Positions 35,505-44,227 are shown, counted from the first letter of the stretch. The stretch is DNA of 64,000 bases from Mariniphaga sp964559175 (GCA_964559175.1 CAZLGT010000009.1:1-64000); one strand, 5' to 3'. Made by a program: numbers and translations. Notes: a model not told the origin generated them from the sequence alone.

Positions 35505-35611
35505 AACTAAAATGTTAGTTATGTAACGCGCTGTCAATAAGAATAATATAAAAATATTTTTAAAATAACTAATGATTTAGTTTGTGAACTAAGATTTTAG
35601 TTTTATATTTG
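35505..35611 (+). promoter_or_regulatory. Promoter with three operator dyads before the TonB-C gene
   Basis: Three perfect inverted repeats AACTAA-N4-TTAGTT occur at 35505-35520, 35567-35582 and 35587-35602; the last two have centres 20 bp apart, two helical turns. A textbook Bacteroidota promoter coincides: TTTG at 35581-35584, 19 bases, TATATTTG at 35604-35611. One dyad therefore overlaps the -33 element and the next fills the spacer, as expected for repressor sites. The same dyad recurs at 36113 before the BlaI gene, which makes BlaI the likely binder. Downstream of the promoter are an imperfect TCCCGA/TCGGGA palindrome at 35634-35651 and short GTTTAAAG repeats. Confidence 0.75.
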
Positions 35612-35693
35612 AACCGGATATCCGCAAAGTTCATCCCGATAGCTTTCGGGACTAAGTTTAAAGTTTAAAGTGAAATGTTTAAAGTAAAATGAA

Positions 35694-36098
35694 ATGAAAA
35701 CACGAATTTGTATGATTCCGGTCTTGATGATGCTCTTAATGTTGGGATTTTCAGCCGGAGCACAGGAAAAAAACAAAAATGATGATGTTTTTGTCATTGT
35801 TGAAGAGATGCCTGAGTACCCTGGAGGAGAGGATGCTCTGAGAACCTGGCTTTCGGAAAACATCAGGTACCCCGAAGAGGCTAAAAATGACAGTATTCAG
35901 GGAATTGTGTATGTCACTTTTGTAATAGATGAAAAGGGAGAGGTGATTGATTCGAAACTTGCAAGAGGCGCTAGTCCTGCCCTGGATAAGGAAGCCCTGC
36001 GGGTTATTGGTGCAATGCCCGACTGGAAACCCGGTAAACAAAAAGGCACCGAAGTGAAGGTATCCTATACGGTACCTATCAGTTTCAAGCTGGAATAG
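35694..36098 (+). CDS. Secreted TonB C-terminal domain protein
   Basis: A 134-residue protein: signal peptide ~1-23 (MMLLMLGFSAGAQ) then one TonB C-terminal domain (~38-134) with PEYPGGEDALRTWLSENI, IQGIVYVTFVIDEKG and PDWKPGKQKGTEVKVSY. There is no proline-rich linker and no membrane anchor, so it cannot act as a normal energy transducer; it could contact receptors or other periplasmic proteins. It is closely similar to the TonB domain at the end of the M56 protein at 36567, probably a local duplicate. Its promoter carries three copies of the putative BlaI operator. Confidence 0.85.
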   Translation: MKTRICMIPVLMMLLMLGFSAGAQEKNKNDDVFVIVEEMPEYPGGEDALRTWLSENIRYPEEAKNDSIQGIVYVTFVIDEKGEVIDSKLARGASPALDKEALRVIGAMPDWKPGKQKGTEVKVSYTVPISFKLE

Positions 36099-36112
36099 GT
36101 GGACGAACTTTT

Positions 36113-36128
36113 AACTAATGATTTAGTT
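36113..36128 (+). promoter_or_regulatory. Operator dyad before the blaI-like gene
   Basis: A perfect AACTAA-TGAT-TTAGTT dyad, identical over all 16 bases to the one at 35567-35582, lies 59 bases before the BlaI-family start. TAATTTTTG at 36137-36145 is a near match to the -7 box. This fits autorepression of the regulator-protease pair. Confidence 0.65.
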
Positions 36129-36187
36129 TAAAGGCATAATTTTTGTGGCCTGAAAGTTCTCGTTTTAAAGTACTTAATCTGAAAAAA

Positions 36188-36574
36188 ATGAAAGAATTAA
36201 CCAAAGCAGAAGAGCAGGTGATGCAGCTTCTCTGGAGGCTTGAAAAAGCGTTTGTGAAAGACCTGATGGAAGAGATGCCCGACCCAAAACCGGCTTACAA
36301 CACGGTCTCTACCATAGTACGGATTCTCGAAAAGAAGGGGTTTGTGGGGCACAATGCCTACGGAAAAACCCACGAGTATTACCCGCTCCTTACCAGGGAT
36401 GAATATACCCGTTCGTATATGAAAAAATTCATGCGCAACTATTTCAGCGGTTCTTTCAAAGAAATGGTCTCCTTTTTTGCCAAGGAAGACAACATGAGCC
36501 TTTCCGATTTTGACCATCTGATGGAAGATGTGAAACGCGATTTGGAAAACGAAAATCCTGAAAGTGATGAGTAA
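36188..36574 (+). CDS. BlaI/MecI/CopY family transcriptional repressor
   Basis: A 128-residue winged-helix repressor. Residues ~1-75 form the DNA-binding domain (LTKAEEQVMQLLWRLEKAFV, YNTVSTIVRILEKKGFV, then the wing HEYYPLLTRDEY); the C-terminal half is a helical dimerisation domain. Family members bind as dimers and are inactivated by proteolysis triggered by a partner M56 sensor. That partner overlaps it by 8 bases at 36567. The start at 36188 gives the normal N-terminus; an upstream frame to 36143 adds unrelated residues. No beta-lactamase or penicillin-binding gene is nearby; the visible targets are the TonB-C gene and its own operon. Confidence 0.95.
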   Translation: MKELTKAEEQVMQLLWRLEKAFVKDLMEEMPDPKPAYNTVSTIVRILEKKGFVGHNAYGKTHEYYPLLTRDEYTRSYMKKFMRNYFSGSFKEMVSFFAKEDNMSLSDFDHLMEDVKRDLENENPESDE

Positions 36575-37973
36575 CACTGTTAATTTTTTACTGGAATCAG
36601 GAATCAGCCTCTCACTGCTTGCCACAATTTACGTGCTTTTTCTCAGGAAAGAGACGTTCTTCAGGCTCAACCGGCTTTTTTTGCTGGGGTCGCTGCTTTT
36701 TTCGGTGATGTTGCCGTTTCTCAAATTCAGGGTTTACGAGCCCCAGTCGGTCATGCTTTCTGAAATTACAGTAACACCTTACCGCAATGTGCTGGAGGCA
36801 GTTACGGTTTATGGTCAGGATTTGTCGGTAACCGTTGAGCAGGCAGTGCTCTCAGCTACCATGCTTGTCTGGATTTACCTGGCCGGCGTTGCTTTCTTCC
36901 TCGGAAGGTTTTTGTTTCGTATTGCACAGGTTGTGTTTGTTATCCATAAAAACCAGGTACGTAAGTTTGATAAACTGAAGCTGGTGTTTTTAGACAGCGA
37001 ATGCGCCCCGTTCTCATTTATGAACTATGTTTTTGTGAGTAGTCCGTTGCAAAACAGCGAAGGCTACGACCGCATGATGGCGCACGAAATGGAACACGTC
37101 AAACAGGGGCACTCGGTTGACGTGCTGATACTGGAGTTACTTACTGTATTTCAGTGGTTTAATCCGTTTATGTGGATGTTGCGCCGCGCCATCCGCGAAA
37201 ACCACGAGTTTCTGGCGGACCAGGCTGTGCTTCGCTCGGGCGTAAACCGTGGGTATTATAAAAAATTGTTGCTCAGTCAGTTTGCTGGCGGGCAACTGGT
37301 ATTAACCAACAATTTCAATTATTCATTAATTAAAAACCGAATCAAAATGATGTCAAAAATAAAATCGTCGAAACTGGCCAATATAAAAGTGATATTGGGA
37401 CTGTTAACTGCCGTAGTATTAGTCATTGTATTTGCCTGCGAGCAGAAAGAAATGACAGAGGTGCAGGCAGCACCTGAAACAGATGAGCTGATTGTTACTT
37501 TTTTGGATGATAAACTGAAAATTTCCGGTGAGACTGAAGATCTGGAGAGAATCAAGTCCATGATGGCAGGAAGTAAAGAATTCAGTTTTGAAACAGATAG
37601 CTTAGGGAATTTGCTTCTGGTAAAAAAAGAAATGCCAAAAACCCTTGACAGTGAAGAAGAAATCTTTTTCATTGTGGAATATATGCCCGAGTTTCCGGGA
37701 GGTGAAGTGGCGCTTCGGACGTTTATTGCAAACAACATCGAATATCCGGCAATAGCGCAGGAAAACGGAATTCAGGGCAGGGTGTATGTTACTTTTGTAG
37801 TTACCAAAGATGGCAGCGTTGCCAACGCAAAAATTGCCCGCGGAGTAGATCCGATACTTGATAAGGAAGCTTTGCGGGTGGTGAACAGCCTGCCCAAATG
37901 GCAACCAGGAAAACAACGTGGACAGGAGGTAAATGTGAGTTATACTGTACCCATTAATTTTGCCTTGCAATAG
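36567..37973 (+). CDS. M56 (BlaR1-type) metallopeptidase fused to TonB C-domain
   Basis: A 468-residue membrane protein. Helices at ~8-27, 36-52 and 93-120 precede the M56 zinc peptidase with HEMEH at 173-177 and the later glutamate in ENHEFLADQAVL. Another helix at ~285-304 (ILGLLTAVVLVIVFAC) leads to a periplasmic part ending in a TonB C-terminal domain (~370-468: MPEFPGGEVALRTFIANNI, WQPGKQRGQEVNVSYTVP). BlaR1 proteins sense a signal outside and cleave BlaI inside; here the penicillin-binding sensor is replaced by a TonB-like domain. The family is known in Bacteroidota but its signal is not. Start ATG 36567 overlaps the end of the repressor gene. Confidence 0.92.
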   Translation: MSNTVNFLLESGISLSLLATIYVLFLRKETFFRLNRLFLLGSLLFSVMLPFLKFRVYEPQSVMLSEITVTPYRNVLEAVTVYGQDLSVTVEQAVLSATMLVWIYLAGVAFFLGRFLFRIAQVVFVIHKNQVRKFDKLKLVFLDSECAPFSFMNYVFVSSPLQNSEGYDRMMAHEMEHVKQGHSVDVLILELLTVFQWFNPFMWMLRRAIRENHEFLADQAVLRSGVNRGYYKKLLLSQFAGGQLVLTNNFNYSLIKNRIKMMSKIKSSKLANIKVILGLLTAVVLVIVFACEQKEMTEVQAAPETDELIVTFLDDKLKISGETEDLERIKSMMAGSKEFSFETDSLGNLLLVKKEMPKTLDSEEEIFFIVEYMPEFPGGEVALRTFIANNIEYPAIAQENGIQGRVYVTFVVTKDGSVANAKIARGVDPILDKEALRVVNSLPKWQPGKQRGQEVNVSYTVPINFALQ

Positions 37974-37986
37974 AATTGGTTCAAAT

Positions 37987-38045
37987 AAAACATTCCCGTG
38001 AAATGCGGCCCGGGCTAAGGGACCTTCTTCACGGGAATGTTTTTA
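37987..38045 (+). terminator. Intrinsic terminator after the M56 gene
   Basis: Stem AAACATTCCCGTGAA with TTCACGGGAATGTTT, 13 or more pairs, is followed by a T run, just downstream of the M56 stop and before the TPR gene. Confidence 0.85.
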
Positions 38046-38058
38046 ATACGCCGTAAAA

Positions 38059-39306
38059 ATGAAAACACCTGCCCTGATACTTTTGGTTTTGCTGATTTGG
38101 GGCCCTTATGAAGCTCATTCGCAGGAAAAAATCGACTTGCTGATGGTAAACAGGAAATATGAAGAGGCGCTTCAGCAACTCAACAAACGCCTTCAAAAAC
38201 AACCGGAGGCTGCGCTTTATTATAAAAAAGGCCTGGTTTTAAACAACCTGCAAAATTATCAGGGAGCCGTGAACGCTTTTTCTTTGGCGCTTGAGCTGGA
38301 CCCAAAAAATCACGAATTGCTTGCCGAAACGGCAGATGCACTTTCTACCCTGGGGAGCCACCACGACGCAATGTCCTTTTATGAGCAGGCTGCAGCTTTG
38401 CAACCCGGAAACCTCGCTCTTGCAGGAAAGCTTGGAAGAAACTACATTCAACTGAAAAAGTTTCCAAAGGCTTACGCTGTTTTTGCCGGTATTTACAAAA
38501 TCGATTCCATCAACGTTTTCTGGAACAAACAGTTTGCTTTTTGTGCCTATCAGACCGGAAAAACCAGGGAGGCAATCAGGTTATACGAAAAGGTGATTGA
38601 AGCCAATTCGCGGGACTATGCTTCCTATTTCAACCTGATAAAATTGTTTCAGCAAACGGAACAGTTTGGCAAAGCGCTGGAAATTATTGAGAAGGGAATA
38701 ACAAATTTTCCGGAAGAGCCTGAATTTTTTCAGCAGCAGGCCCATTACTTTTTTGGTAACAAGCAGTATGAAAATGCAAGATTGGCTTACGAAAATTATT
38801 TCAGTACAGGTGGCGATTCGGTGTACAAAGTGTTGATGAACTATGGCATTAGCCTCTATTTTGCCAAAGACGAACCCCAGGCCATTGAAATACTCGATAA
38901 ATGCGCCAGTCAGGTAGCCAACGATCCGTATGTGCTGTTTTACCTGAGTTTGAGCTACAAAAAACTGGCAGAATACGAAGTGGCAGAAGCTTTCATGAAT
39001 GCCGCCATTGAATCGGCTACACCGGCTTACCTGCCCGACATGTATCACCATTTGGGACAGATTTTTGGTCAGCAGCGGATGTTTGAAGAGTCGGTTGCAG
39101 CTTTGAAAAAAGCCAATGAACTGGATCCGACCAATTATGAAGTTTTATTCGAAATTGCCACTACTTACGAAGAATTCAATTCCAACAAAACACTGGCGCT
39201 TAACTATTACAGCATTTACCTGAAAGAGGCGGGAGAATCTGCACGAAATGTAAATTATGCCCTCGATCGGATAAAAAAAATCAAGGAAGATTTGTTTTTT
39301 GAGTAA
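38059..39306 (+). CDS. Secreted tetratricopeptide-repeat protein
   Basis: A 415-residue protein with a signal peptide (~1-22, ILLVLLIWGPYEAHSQ) and a run of about ten TPR-like units, for example ALYYKKGLVLNNLQNYQGAV, AFSLALELDPKNHELLAETA and SVAALKKANELDPTNYEVLF. TPR arrays form a superhelix for protein binding; no catalytic domain is seen. It is transcribed alone after a strong terminator, and its last 26 bases overlap the end of the opposite-strand LuxR gene, so the two transcripts would be antisense at their 3' ends. Confidence 0.85.
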   Translation: MKTPALILLVLLIWGPYEAHSQEKIDLLMVNRKYEEALQQLNKRLQKQPEAALYYKKGLVLNNLQNYQGAVNAFSLALELDPKNHELLAETADALSTLGSHHDAMSFYEQAAALQPGNLALAGKLGRNYIQLKKFPKAYAVFAGIYKIDSINVFWNKQFAFCAYQTGKTREAIRLYEKVIEANSRDYASYFNLIKLFQQTEQFGKALEIIEKGITNFPEEPEFFQQQAHYFFGNKQYENARLAYENYFSTGGDSVYKVLMNYGISLYFAKDEPQAIEILDKCASQVANDPYVLFYLSLSYKKLAEYEVAEAFMNAAIESATPAYLPDMYHHLGQIFGQQRMFEESVAALKKANELDPTNYEVLFEIATTYEEFNSNKTLALNYYSIYLKEAGESARNVNYALDRIKKIKEDLFFE

Positions 39307-40255
39307 AGGTTACCCGTTCGCGTACCAGATTTGCCAGTTGCACCCGGCTTTTTACCCTGGTTTTGGTGTAAATACGGTGCGTATGGTCTTTTACGGTTTG
39401 CAGGGTAATAAAGAGTTTTTCAGCAATAGCTTTGTTGGTTTTTCCCGAACATATTTCCAGAACTATTTCAGCTTCACGTTTCGAGATTTCATAATCTGCA
39501 CAAAACGATTTAAAATCTTTTCCGGCTGCTTTTGGGGGCTTTTCAGGCGATTTTGCCAGGAATTTGAGACAAACGGGTAACAACGCACCCGATATAAAAA
39601 CCAGAATAAAGGAAATGTTGACGAAAATGAAGCCATAAATAGTTAAAAACCAAAGGAATCCTGAATATAACAACATGCTCAGAAAATAGATTCCCACACA
39701 TTTCACTAATTCATGCTGATTGAAAAAACGAGGTTTTCCGGGGGCAGGTTTTAAAAACGGAAGAATAAATACCAGATGAAAGGCAAGGTTGACGACAACA
39801 AAAATACGGACCAGCTGCAAATCGGGCCGTAAAGGGGTGTTCAGGTAATTGTTCTGAAACAGAAAGGTGAAAATTACCAATAGCAGCAGAAAGGCGGTAA
39901 AATAAGTATAAACGGTTCCTTTATGTTCTCTGTAACCGTTCAGGTTAAATGCAAATTTCAGCAACATAAACCAACACACTACCAGAAAGGGAATTCCCGG
40001 CATGGGAATAAAAAAGGCCAGTTTTGCAGCTAACTCCACGGGGAGATTAACATCGGCAATCACCTGCCGAAGTGCAATGTTCCCCCAAATGCTGTAAATA
40101 AATGCGGAAAACAGAAATATTTGCTGGTACAGCAGAATTTGAAAAACCGGTTGTTTGTTTTGCTGAAGTAATTGAAATGCAACCAGGGTTCCGATTGCGG
40201 CAATGCCGGTGGTTGCAATAAAAGTAGCAAGGTACAGTAAGTTCTCAACAAGCAT
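39281..40255 (-). CDS. Membrane-bound LuxR-type transcriptional regulator
   Basis: A 324-residue protein. Residues ~5-235 hold about seven hydrophobic helices (YLATFIATTGIAAIGTLVAF, IPMPGIPFLVVCWFMLL, FLLLLVIFTFLF and others), and the C-terminus (~255-320) is a LuxR/NarL helix-turn-helix with SKREAEIVLEICSGKTNKAI and LFITLQTVKDHTHRIYTKT. It would be a one-component regulator held in the membrane, sensing a signal in or outside it. The divergent intergenic region carries two CTAC-N4-GTAG palindromes near the 40525 gene's promoter, so that gene is its most likely target. Confidence 0.88.
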   Translation of the reverse strand: MLVENLLYLATFIATTGIAAIGTLVAFQLLQQNKQPVFQILLYQQIFLFSAFIYSIWGNIALRQVIADVNLPVELAAKLAFFIPMPGIPFLVVCWFMLLKFAFNLNGYREHKGTVYTYFTAFLLLLVIFTFLFQNNYLNTPLRPDLQLVRIFVVVNLAFHLVFILPFLKPAPGKPRFFNQHELVKCVGIYFLSMLLYSGFLWFLTIYGFIFVNISFILVFISGALLPVCLKFLAKSPEKPPKAAGKDFKSFCADYEISKREAEIVLEICSGKTNKAIAEKLFITLQTVKDHTHRIYTKTRVKSRVQLANLVRERVTFTQKTNLP

Positions 40256-40413
40256 TTTTCAATTCAAACTTTGGTAGTAATTAATCCTGGATTGATGTAT
40301 AAGTCAAAAGCAAAAAGACAATTTTTTTTTCTTGCATGCTATGCATACATGGTCATTGGTAATGATTTGTCAGTAATGAATACAATTCTGCTGAATCTCC
40401 CTGTTTACAGGAC

Positions 40414-40484
40414 CTACCAAAGTAGTGAATTTTTTAATTCCTACTAAAGTAGGTAGGTTTTTAATTTCTGTCAGCCTATTTTTA
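40414..40484 (+). promoter_or_regulatory. Two CTAC-N4-GTAG palindromes and promoter before 40525
   Basis: CTAC-CAAA-GTAG (40414-40425) and CTAC-TAAA-GTAG (40441-40452) have centres 27 bp apart. Directly downstream, a T-rich -33-like stretch (40458-40461) and TATTTTTA (40477-40484, one base off TAnnTTTG) could be the promoter of the membrane-protein gene. Sites just upstream of -33 suit activation, possibly by the divergent LuxR protein. Binding is inference. Confidence 0.5.
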
Positions 40485-40524
40485 TCATCGCAATGTACGA
40501 AAACAGAAATTAAAATTAAAAAAA

Positions 40525-41226
40525 ATGGAGAAAGAAAAGTATTACAATCTGGTCCCTTCAGTAGGAGGAAGTTTTAGTTATGCATGGAGAAAAATGTTTG
40601 AAAAAGCATTTTTACCCTTGTTGCTGGCGGTTATCATAGTCGGCTTGCTCAATGGCCCCTCGGGCGTTACTTTTAAAGGCGACAGCGGAAACTGGTTCAA
40701 CATGGTTTGGGTGCTTCCGGCTGCCATATTCGGTATGGCCTACAGTTTTCTGTTTTTGCCGGTGATTAAATACGGCGAGAAATATCTTTTTCTGAAAGCA
40801 ATGCGCGATGAAGAATCAGACCTGAGGTATCTTTTTGAAGGTTTTAAAACCAAATACCTGAAAATCGTTCTGGCCAATCTCATCGTTGTGGCATTAACCG
40901 TAATTGGTTTTATACTGTTGGTTGTTCCGGGAATTATCGTGATTTGCCGGTTGGTTTTTGTGCCCCTGCTGGTAATGGATAAAGACCTGGAGCCCATGCA
41001 GGCCGTGGAGAAAAGCTGGCAGATGACCCGTGGTCACGGCTGGAAAGTTTTTGGTATGGGCATATTATCGTTTTTTATACTGATTGGCGGTGTAATCGTC
41101 TTTTTTGTGGGCGTAATCATTTCCTTTATGTGGATTCACTCAGCATTCGCCGCTTTGTATCAGTCCATTCTGAATGAAAACGACGATGAAAACCCAATTC
41201 CGATTTTGGGGGTAAACGAAGTTTAA
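40525..41226 (+). CDS. Six-helix membrane protein (YciC/DUF975-like)
   Basis: A 233-residue membrane protein with roughly five to six hydrophobic helices: LPLLLAVIIVGLLNGPS, MVWVLPAAIFGMAYSFLFL, VLANLIVVALTVIGFILLVV and VFGMGILSFFILIGGVIVFF. The central phrase VPGIIVICRLVFVPLLVMD with nearby AVEKSWQMTRGHGWKVFG is typical of the family annotated YciC, DUF975 or glycerophosphodiesterase membrane domain. It has no known enzymatic role. It is probably controlled through the two palindromes upstream, and a terminator follows at 41249. Confidence 0.75.
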   Translation: MEKEKYYNLVPSVGGSFSYAWRKMFEKAFLPLLLAVIIVGLLNGPSGVTFKGDSGNWFNMVWVLPAAIFGMAYSFLFLPVIKYGEKYLFLKAMRDEESDLRYLFEGFKTKYLKIVLANLIVVALTVIGFILLVVPGIIVICRLVFVPLLVMDKDLEPMQAVEKSWQMTRGHGWKVFGMGILSFFILIGGVIVFFVGVIISFMWIHSAFAALYQSILNENDDENPIPILGVNEV

Positions 41227-41248
41227 AAAAATCAATCAGTTAAAATAA

Positions 41249-41294
41249 TAAGGGCCGTTTTGAATGAAATTCAGGGCGGCTCTTTCTTTTTTGT
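41249..41294 (+). terminator. Terminator after the YciC-like gene
   Basis: Arms AGGGCCG and CGGCTCT (one wobble pair) with an inner ATTCA pairing are followed by TTCTTTTTT, 22 bases after the stop. Confidence 0.65.
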
Positions 41295-41335
41295 AGTTCT
41301 GCTGGTTACTTTTCAGGAATGTTTATTTTTGGAGA

Positions 41336-44227
41336 ATGAAGAAACCGATACTTTTCATATTGCTTTTTGCCGTGGTGGTGCAAACTTCAGCTCAGTATTT
41401 TCAAACCGGGCAGGACCCTGCATCCATTCGCTGGAGGCAGTTGCAGAGTAAAAATTTTCAGTTGATTTATCCCGATTATTTTGAAACCCAGGCGTTGCAA
41501 CTGGCTGGAAAACTGGAAACAGTTTACCCCTATGGCAGTTACAGCCTGAAACACAATCCGCAAAAATTTCCGGTGGTTTTGCACACCCAAACCATTCAGT
41601 CGAACGGATTGGTTGCCTGGGCGCCCAAACGCGCCGAGTTTTATACTACTCCGCACCAGGCCATATATCCGCAGGACTGGCTCGAGCAACTGGCTTTGCA
41701 TGAATTCCGGCATATTGTTCAGATTGATAAAGTTAACAGCAATTTGCCCCGCTGGTCGAAATTTTTGCTGGGCGAACAGGTAACAGCGCTGGTTTTCGGG
41801 GCTTATCTTCCCTGGTGGTTCATCGAAGGCGATGCAGTGGTTGCCGAAACTGCCCTTAGCAACTACGGCAGGGGCCGGCATCCGTCGTTTTTAATGGAAC
41901 ACCGGGCCCAGGTGGTTGAAAAAGGTACCTTCACGTACGACAAAGCCTATTTCGGATCGTACCGCGATTTTGTGCCGAACCATTATAAACTGGGCTATTA
42001 TCTGGCAGGCAACCTCAGGGCGAGGCATGGCAGTCAGATTTGGGAAAATGTGCTCACCCGCGTGGGGCAGAAACCGCTTTCGGTGTTTCCCATGCGGCAG
42101 GTTTTAAAAGAACAAACGGGAAGAAATACGGCAGAAAATTATTATGCGGTTTTCGACAGCCTGAAAAGGGTATGGGACAAGGAGAATCTGCTGTACGACC
42201 CGGTTCCAAAAAAGATTCTATCCGAAAAGGGGAAATTTTACACTAACTATCTCCACAATTATTTTGTAAACGATTCGGTGTTGGTGTCCTTTAAAACCGC
42301 TTTTAACGAAATTTCTGCGTTTGTGGAAATGAGAAAAAATATACCGGAAAAGAAAATCACCCTTCCCGGAACTATTTTTAGTGAATCGGTCAATTACAGA
42401 GACGAATGGATTATTTGGTCGGAGCAAATACCAGACCTTCGCTGGCAGCATAGCGGGCGTTCACTTTTGCGGTTGTATCATATCGATACCCAAAGAAAAA
42501 TGGAATTGAAACCTGAATTTAAGGCTTTCAGTCCGGCTGTTTCGCACGATAAAACAAAAATTGCAGTGGTGGAGGCCGATTTTTCCAACCATTTTTACTT
42601 GTCGGTTTACCATTTGCCTGACGGGGAACTGATACACCGGTTTCAAACCCCAGCCAACAACTACTTTTTCTCGCCCGAGTGGATTGACTCCAGCCAGGTA
42701 GCTGCTGTTATCCTCACAAACGAAGGAAAAAGACTGGTATCGGTTGATTTTGAAACGGGCCAAATGAATGTGTTGCTTGACCGCGAAATGGGCGATTTGA
42801 AACAGCTGCGGCTGGCAGAAAAATGGCTTTACTTTATCAGTTCATGGTCGGGGAAAAACAGTTTGTACCGTTTTCATTTCGGGAATAAGCATGTGGAACT
42901 GGTTTATGAACCGAGGTTTGGTGTGGAATTTCCTGCTGTATCATCCTGCGGAGAAAGGATTGTACTGAGTGATTATACTGCGGATGGTTTCAGGTTGATT
43001 GAAATTCCGGCCAACCATAAGAAGGTTTTTCCCTTAAGTGATGTGCCACCAGCCAGCTATCCGCTTGCCGAATCACTGACCAGTCAGGAAATTGGCATTC
43101 CGCTGTTTTCCGATTCAGTAGATGTGGATCTCCCTTCGGGTGATTACAAAAAAACAGCCCATCTTTTTAACCTTCACAGCTGGGCTCCGGTTTTTATAGA
43201 AACAGATGATTATGAGTTTTTTCCCGGTGTGAGCCTGATGTCGCAAAACAGCCTGGGGACATCGGAAACTGTGCTGGGCTATAAATGGGACCTGACAGAG
43301 AAAGCCGGTCGTTTTATTGCCGACTACAGTTTTAAAGGCTGGTATCCGGTTTTCGATTTGAACCTTACCCACGGTGCGCGGGCGTCGGAATACAATCAAA
43401 TTCAGCAAACTGTGAACAGCCAGGGCGATGTTATAAAACAGGATACTTCGCTGCAGCGCTACACATGGGGTCAAACCACTGCCGGACTGAATGCCCGCTT
43501 GCCCCTGCAAATCGGGAAAGGGCCTTTCAGCAGGGTATTGCAGCCAGAGGTACAGTACGGTTTTAATCTATACAAACACCACGATTCCACTCCGGAGCAA
43601 TTTGTGGAAGGCAGTTTTCATTCGGTTGCCTACCGACTCTATTTTCATCAATTGCTCAGACAAAGTTACCTTGATGTCTATCCCGATTTTGGCATTGTGC
43701 TGGATGGCTCATTCCGTCATTCACCTGCCGGAACACTTCGCGCCGGAAATTTAAAGGCGTTGCAAACGGTTCTCTACTTTCCGGGACTGATGAAAAATCA
43801 CGGTGTGAAAATGTATGCCGGCGCCCAGGAAAAGGAAACCAACGGAACACTTGGATTTAACGATGTGGTGAGGTATGCCAGGGGATGGGGACGCATAAAC
43901 ACTACGGCCATATACACGGGTGGGGCTGATTATAAAATGCCGCTTTTTTACCCCGACTGGAATTTTTGGGGTTTTCTGTATGTGCGCCGCATAAAGGCAT
44001 CGTTGTTTGGCGATTACACCCGGCTGAAGGGCAACTTTTATCGCAATGGAAACATCACCGGTACGTTTACCGAAGACATTTCTTCTGCGGGCATTGAGCT
44101 TACTGCCGATGTGAATCTTTTGCGGTTTTATGCTCCTGCAAACATTGGGTTCAGGACTTCGTATTTGCCGGAGATGAAAAACGTTTATTTCGATTTTTTG
44201 TTTTCAATCGATTTCACTTCGTTTTAA
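41336..44227 (+). CDS. Gluzincin-like protease, propeller and beta-barrel protein
   Basis: A 963-residue exported protein with a signal peptide (~1-19, VVVQTSAQ). Residues ~35-260 are a peptidase-MA/gluzincin-like domain: LALHEFRHIVQ has HEFRH at 122-126 and WWFIEGDAVVAET gives the third ligand E164. About 265-590 is a TolB-type propeller (repeats like KMELKPEFKAFSPAVSHDKTK and LVYEPRFGVEFPAVSS). The last ~330 residues are aromatic-rich strands ending FLFSIDFTSF, an outer-membrane barrel with a terminal phenylalanine. The protein would be anchored in the outer membrane with protease and propeller on one side. Its substrate is unknown. The last 24 bases overlap the phosphoesterase gene in convergent orientation. 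Confidence 0.8.
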   Translation: MKKPILFILLFAVVVQTSAQYFQTGQDPASIRWRQLQSKNFQLIYPDYFETQALQLAGKLETVYPYGSYSLKHNPQKFPVVLHTQTIQSNGLVAWAPKRAEFYTTPHQAIYPQDWLEQLALHEFRHIVQIDKVNSNLPRWSKFLLGEQVTALVFGAYLPWWFIEGDAVVAETALSNYGRGRHPSFLMEHRAQVVEKGTFTYDKAYFGSYRDFVPNHYKLGYYLAGNLRARHGSQIWENVLTRVGQKPLSVFPMRQVLKEQTGRNTAENYYAVFDSLKRVWDKENLLYDPVPKKILSEKGKFYTNYLHNYFVNDSVLVSFKTAFNEISAFVEMRKNIPEKKITLPGTIFSESVNYRDEWIIWSEQIPDLRWQHSGRSLLRLYHIDTQRKMELKPEFKAFSPAVSHDKTKIAVVEADFSNHFYLSVYHLPDGELIHRFQTPANNYFFSPEWIDSSQVAAVILTNEGKRLVSVDFETGQMNVLLDREMGDLKQLRLAEKWLYFISSWSGKNSLYRFHFGNKHVELVYEPRFGVEFPAVSSCGERIVLSDYTADGFRLIEIPANHKKVFPLSDVPPASYPLAESLTSQEIGIPLFSDSVDVDLPSGDYKKTAHLFNLHSWAPVFIETDDYEFFPGVSLMSQNSLGTSETVLGYKWDLTEKAGRFIADYSFKGWYPVFDLNLTHGARASEYNQIQQTVNSQGDVIKQDTSLQRYTWGQTTAGLNARLPLQIGKGPFSRVLQPEVQYGFNLYKHHDSTPEQFVEGSFHSVAYRLYFHQLLRQSYLDVYPDFGIVLDGSFRHSPAGTLRAGNLKALQTVLYFPGLMKNHGVKMYAGAQEKETNGTLGFNDVVRYARGWGRINTTAIYTGGADYKMPLFYPDWNFWGFLYVRRIKASLFGDYTRLKGNFYRNGNITGTFTEDISSAGIELTADVNLLRFYAPANIGFRTSYLPEMKNVYFDFLFSIDFTSF

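Noticed and set aside
36188..37973. Beta-lactam resistance locus
   Set aside because: The BlaI/M56 pair lacks a penicillin-binding sensor domain and there is no beta-lactamase nearby; the visible targets are TonB-domain genes.
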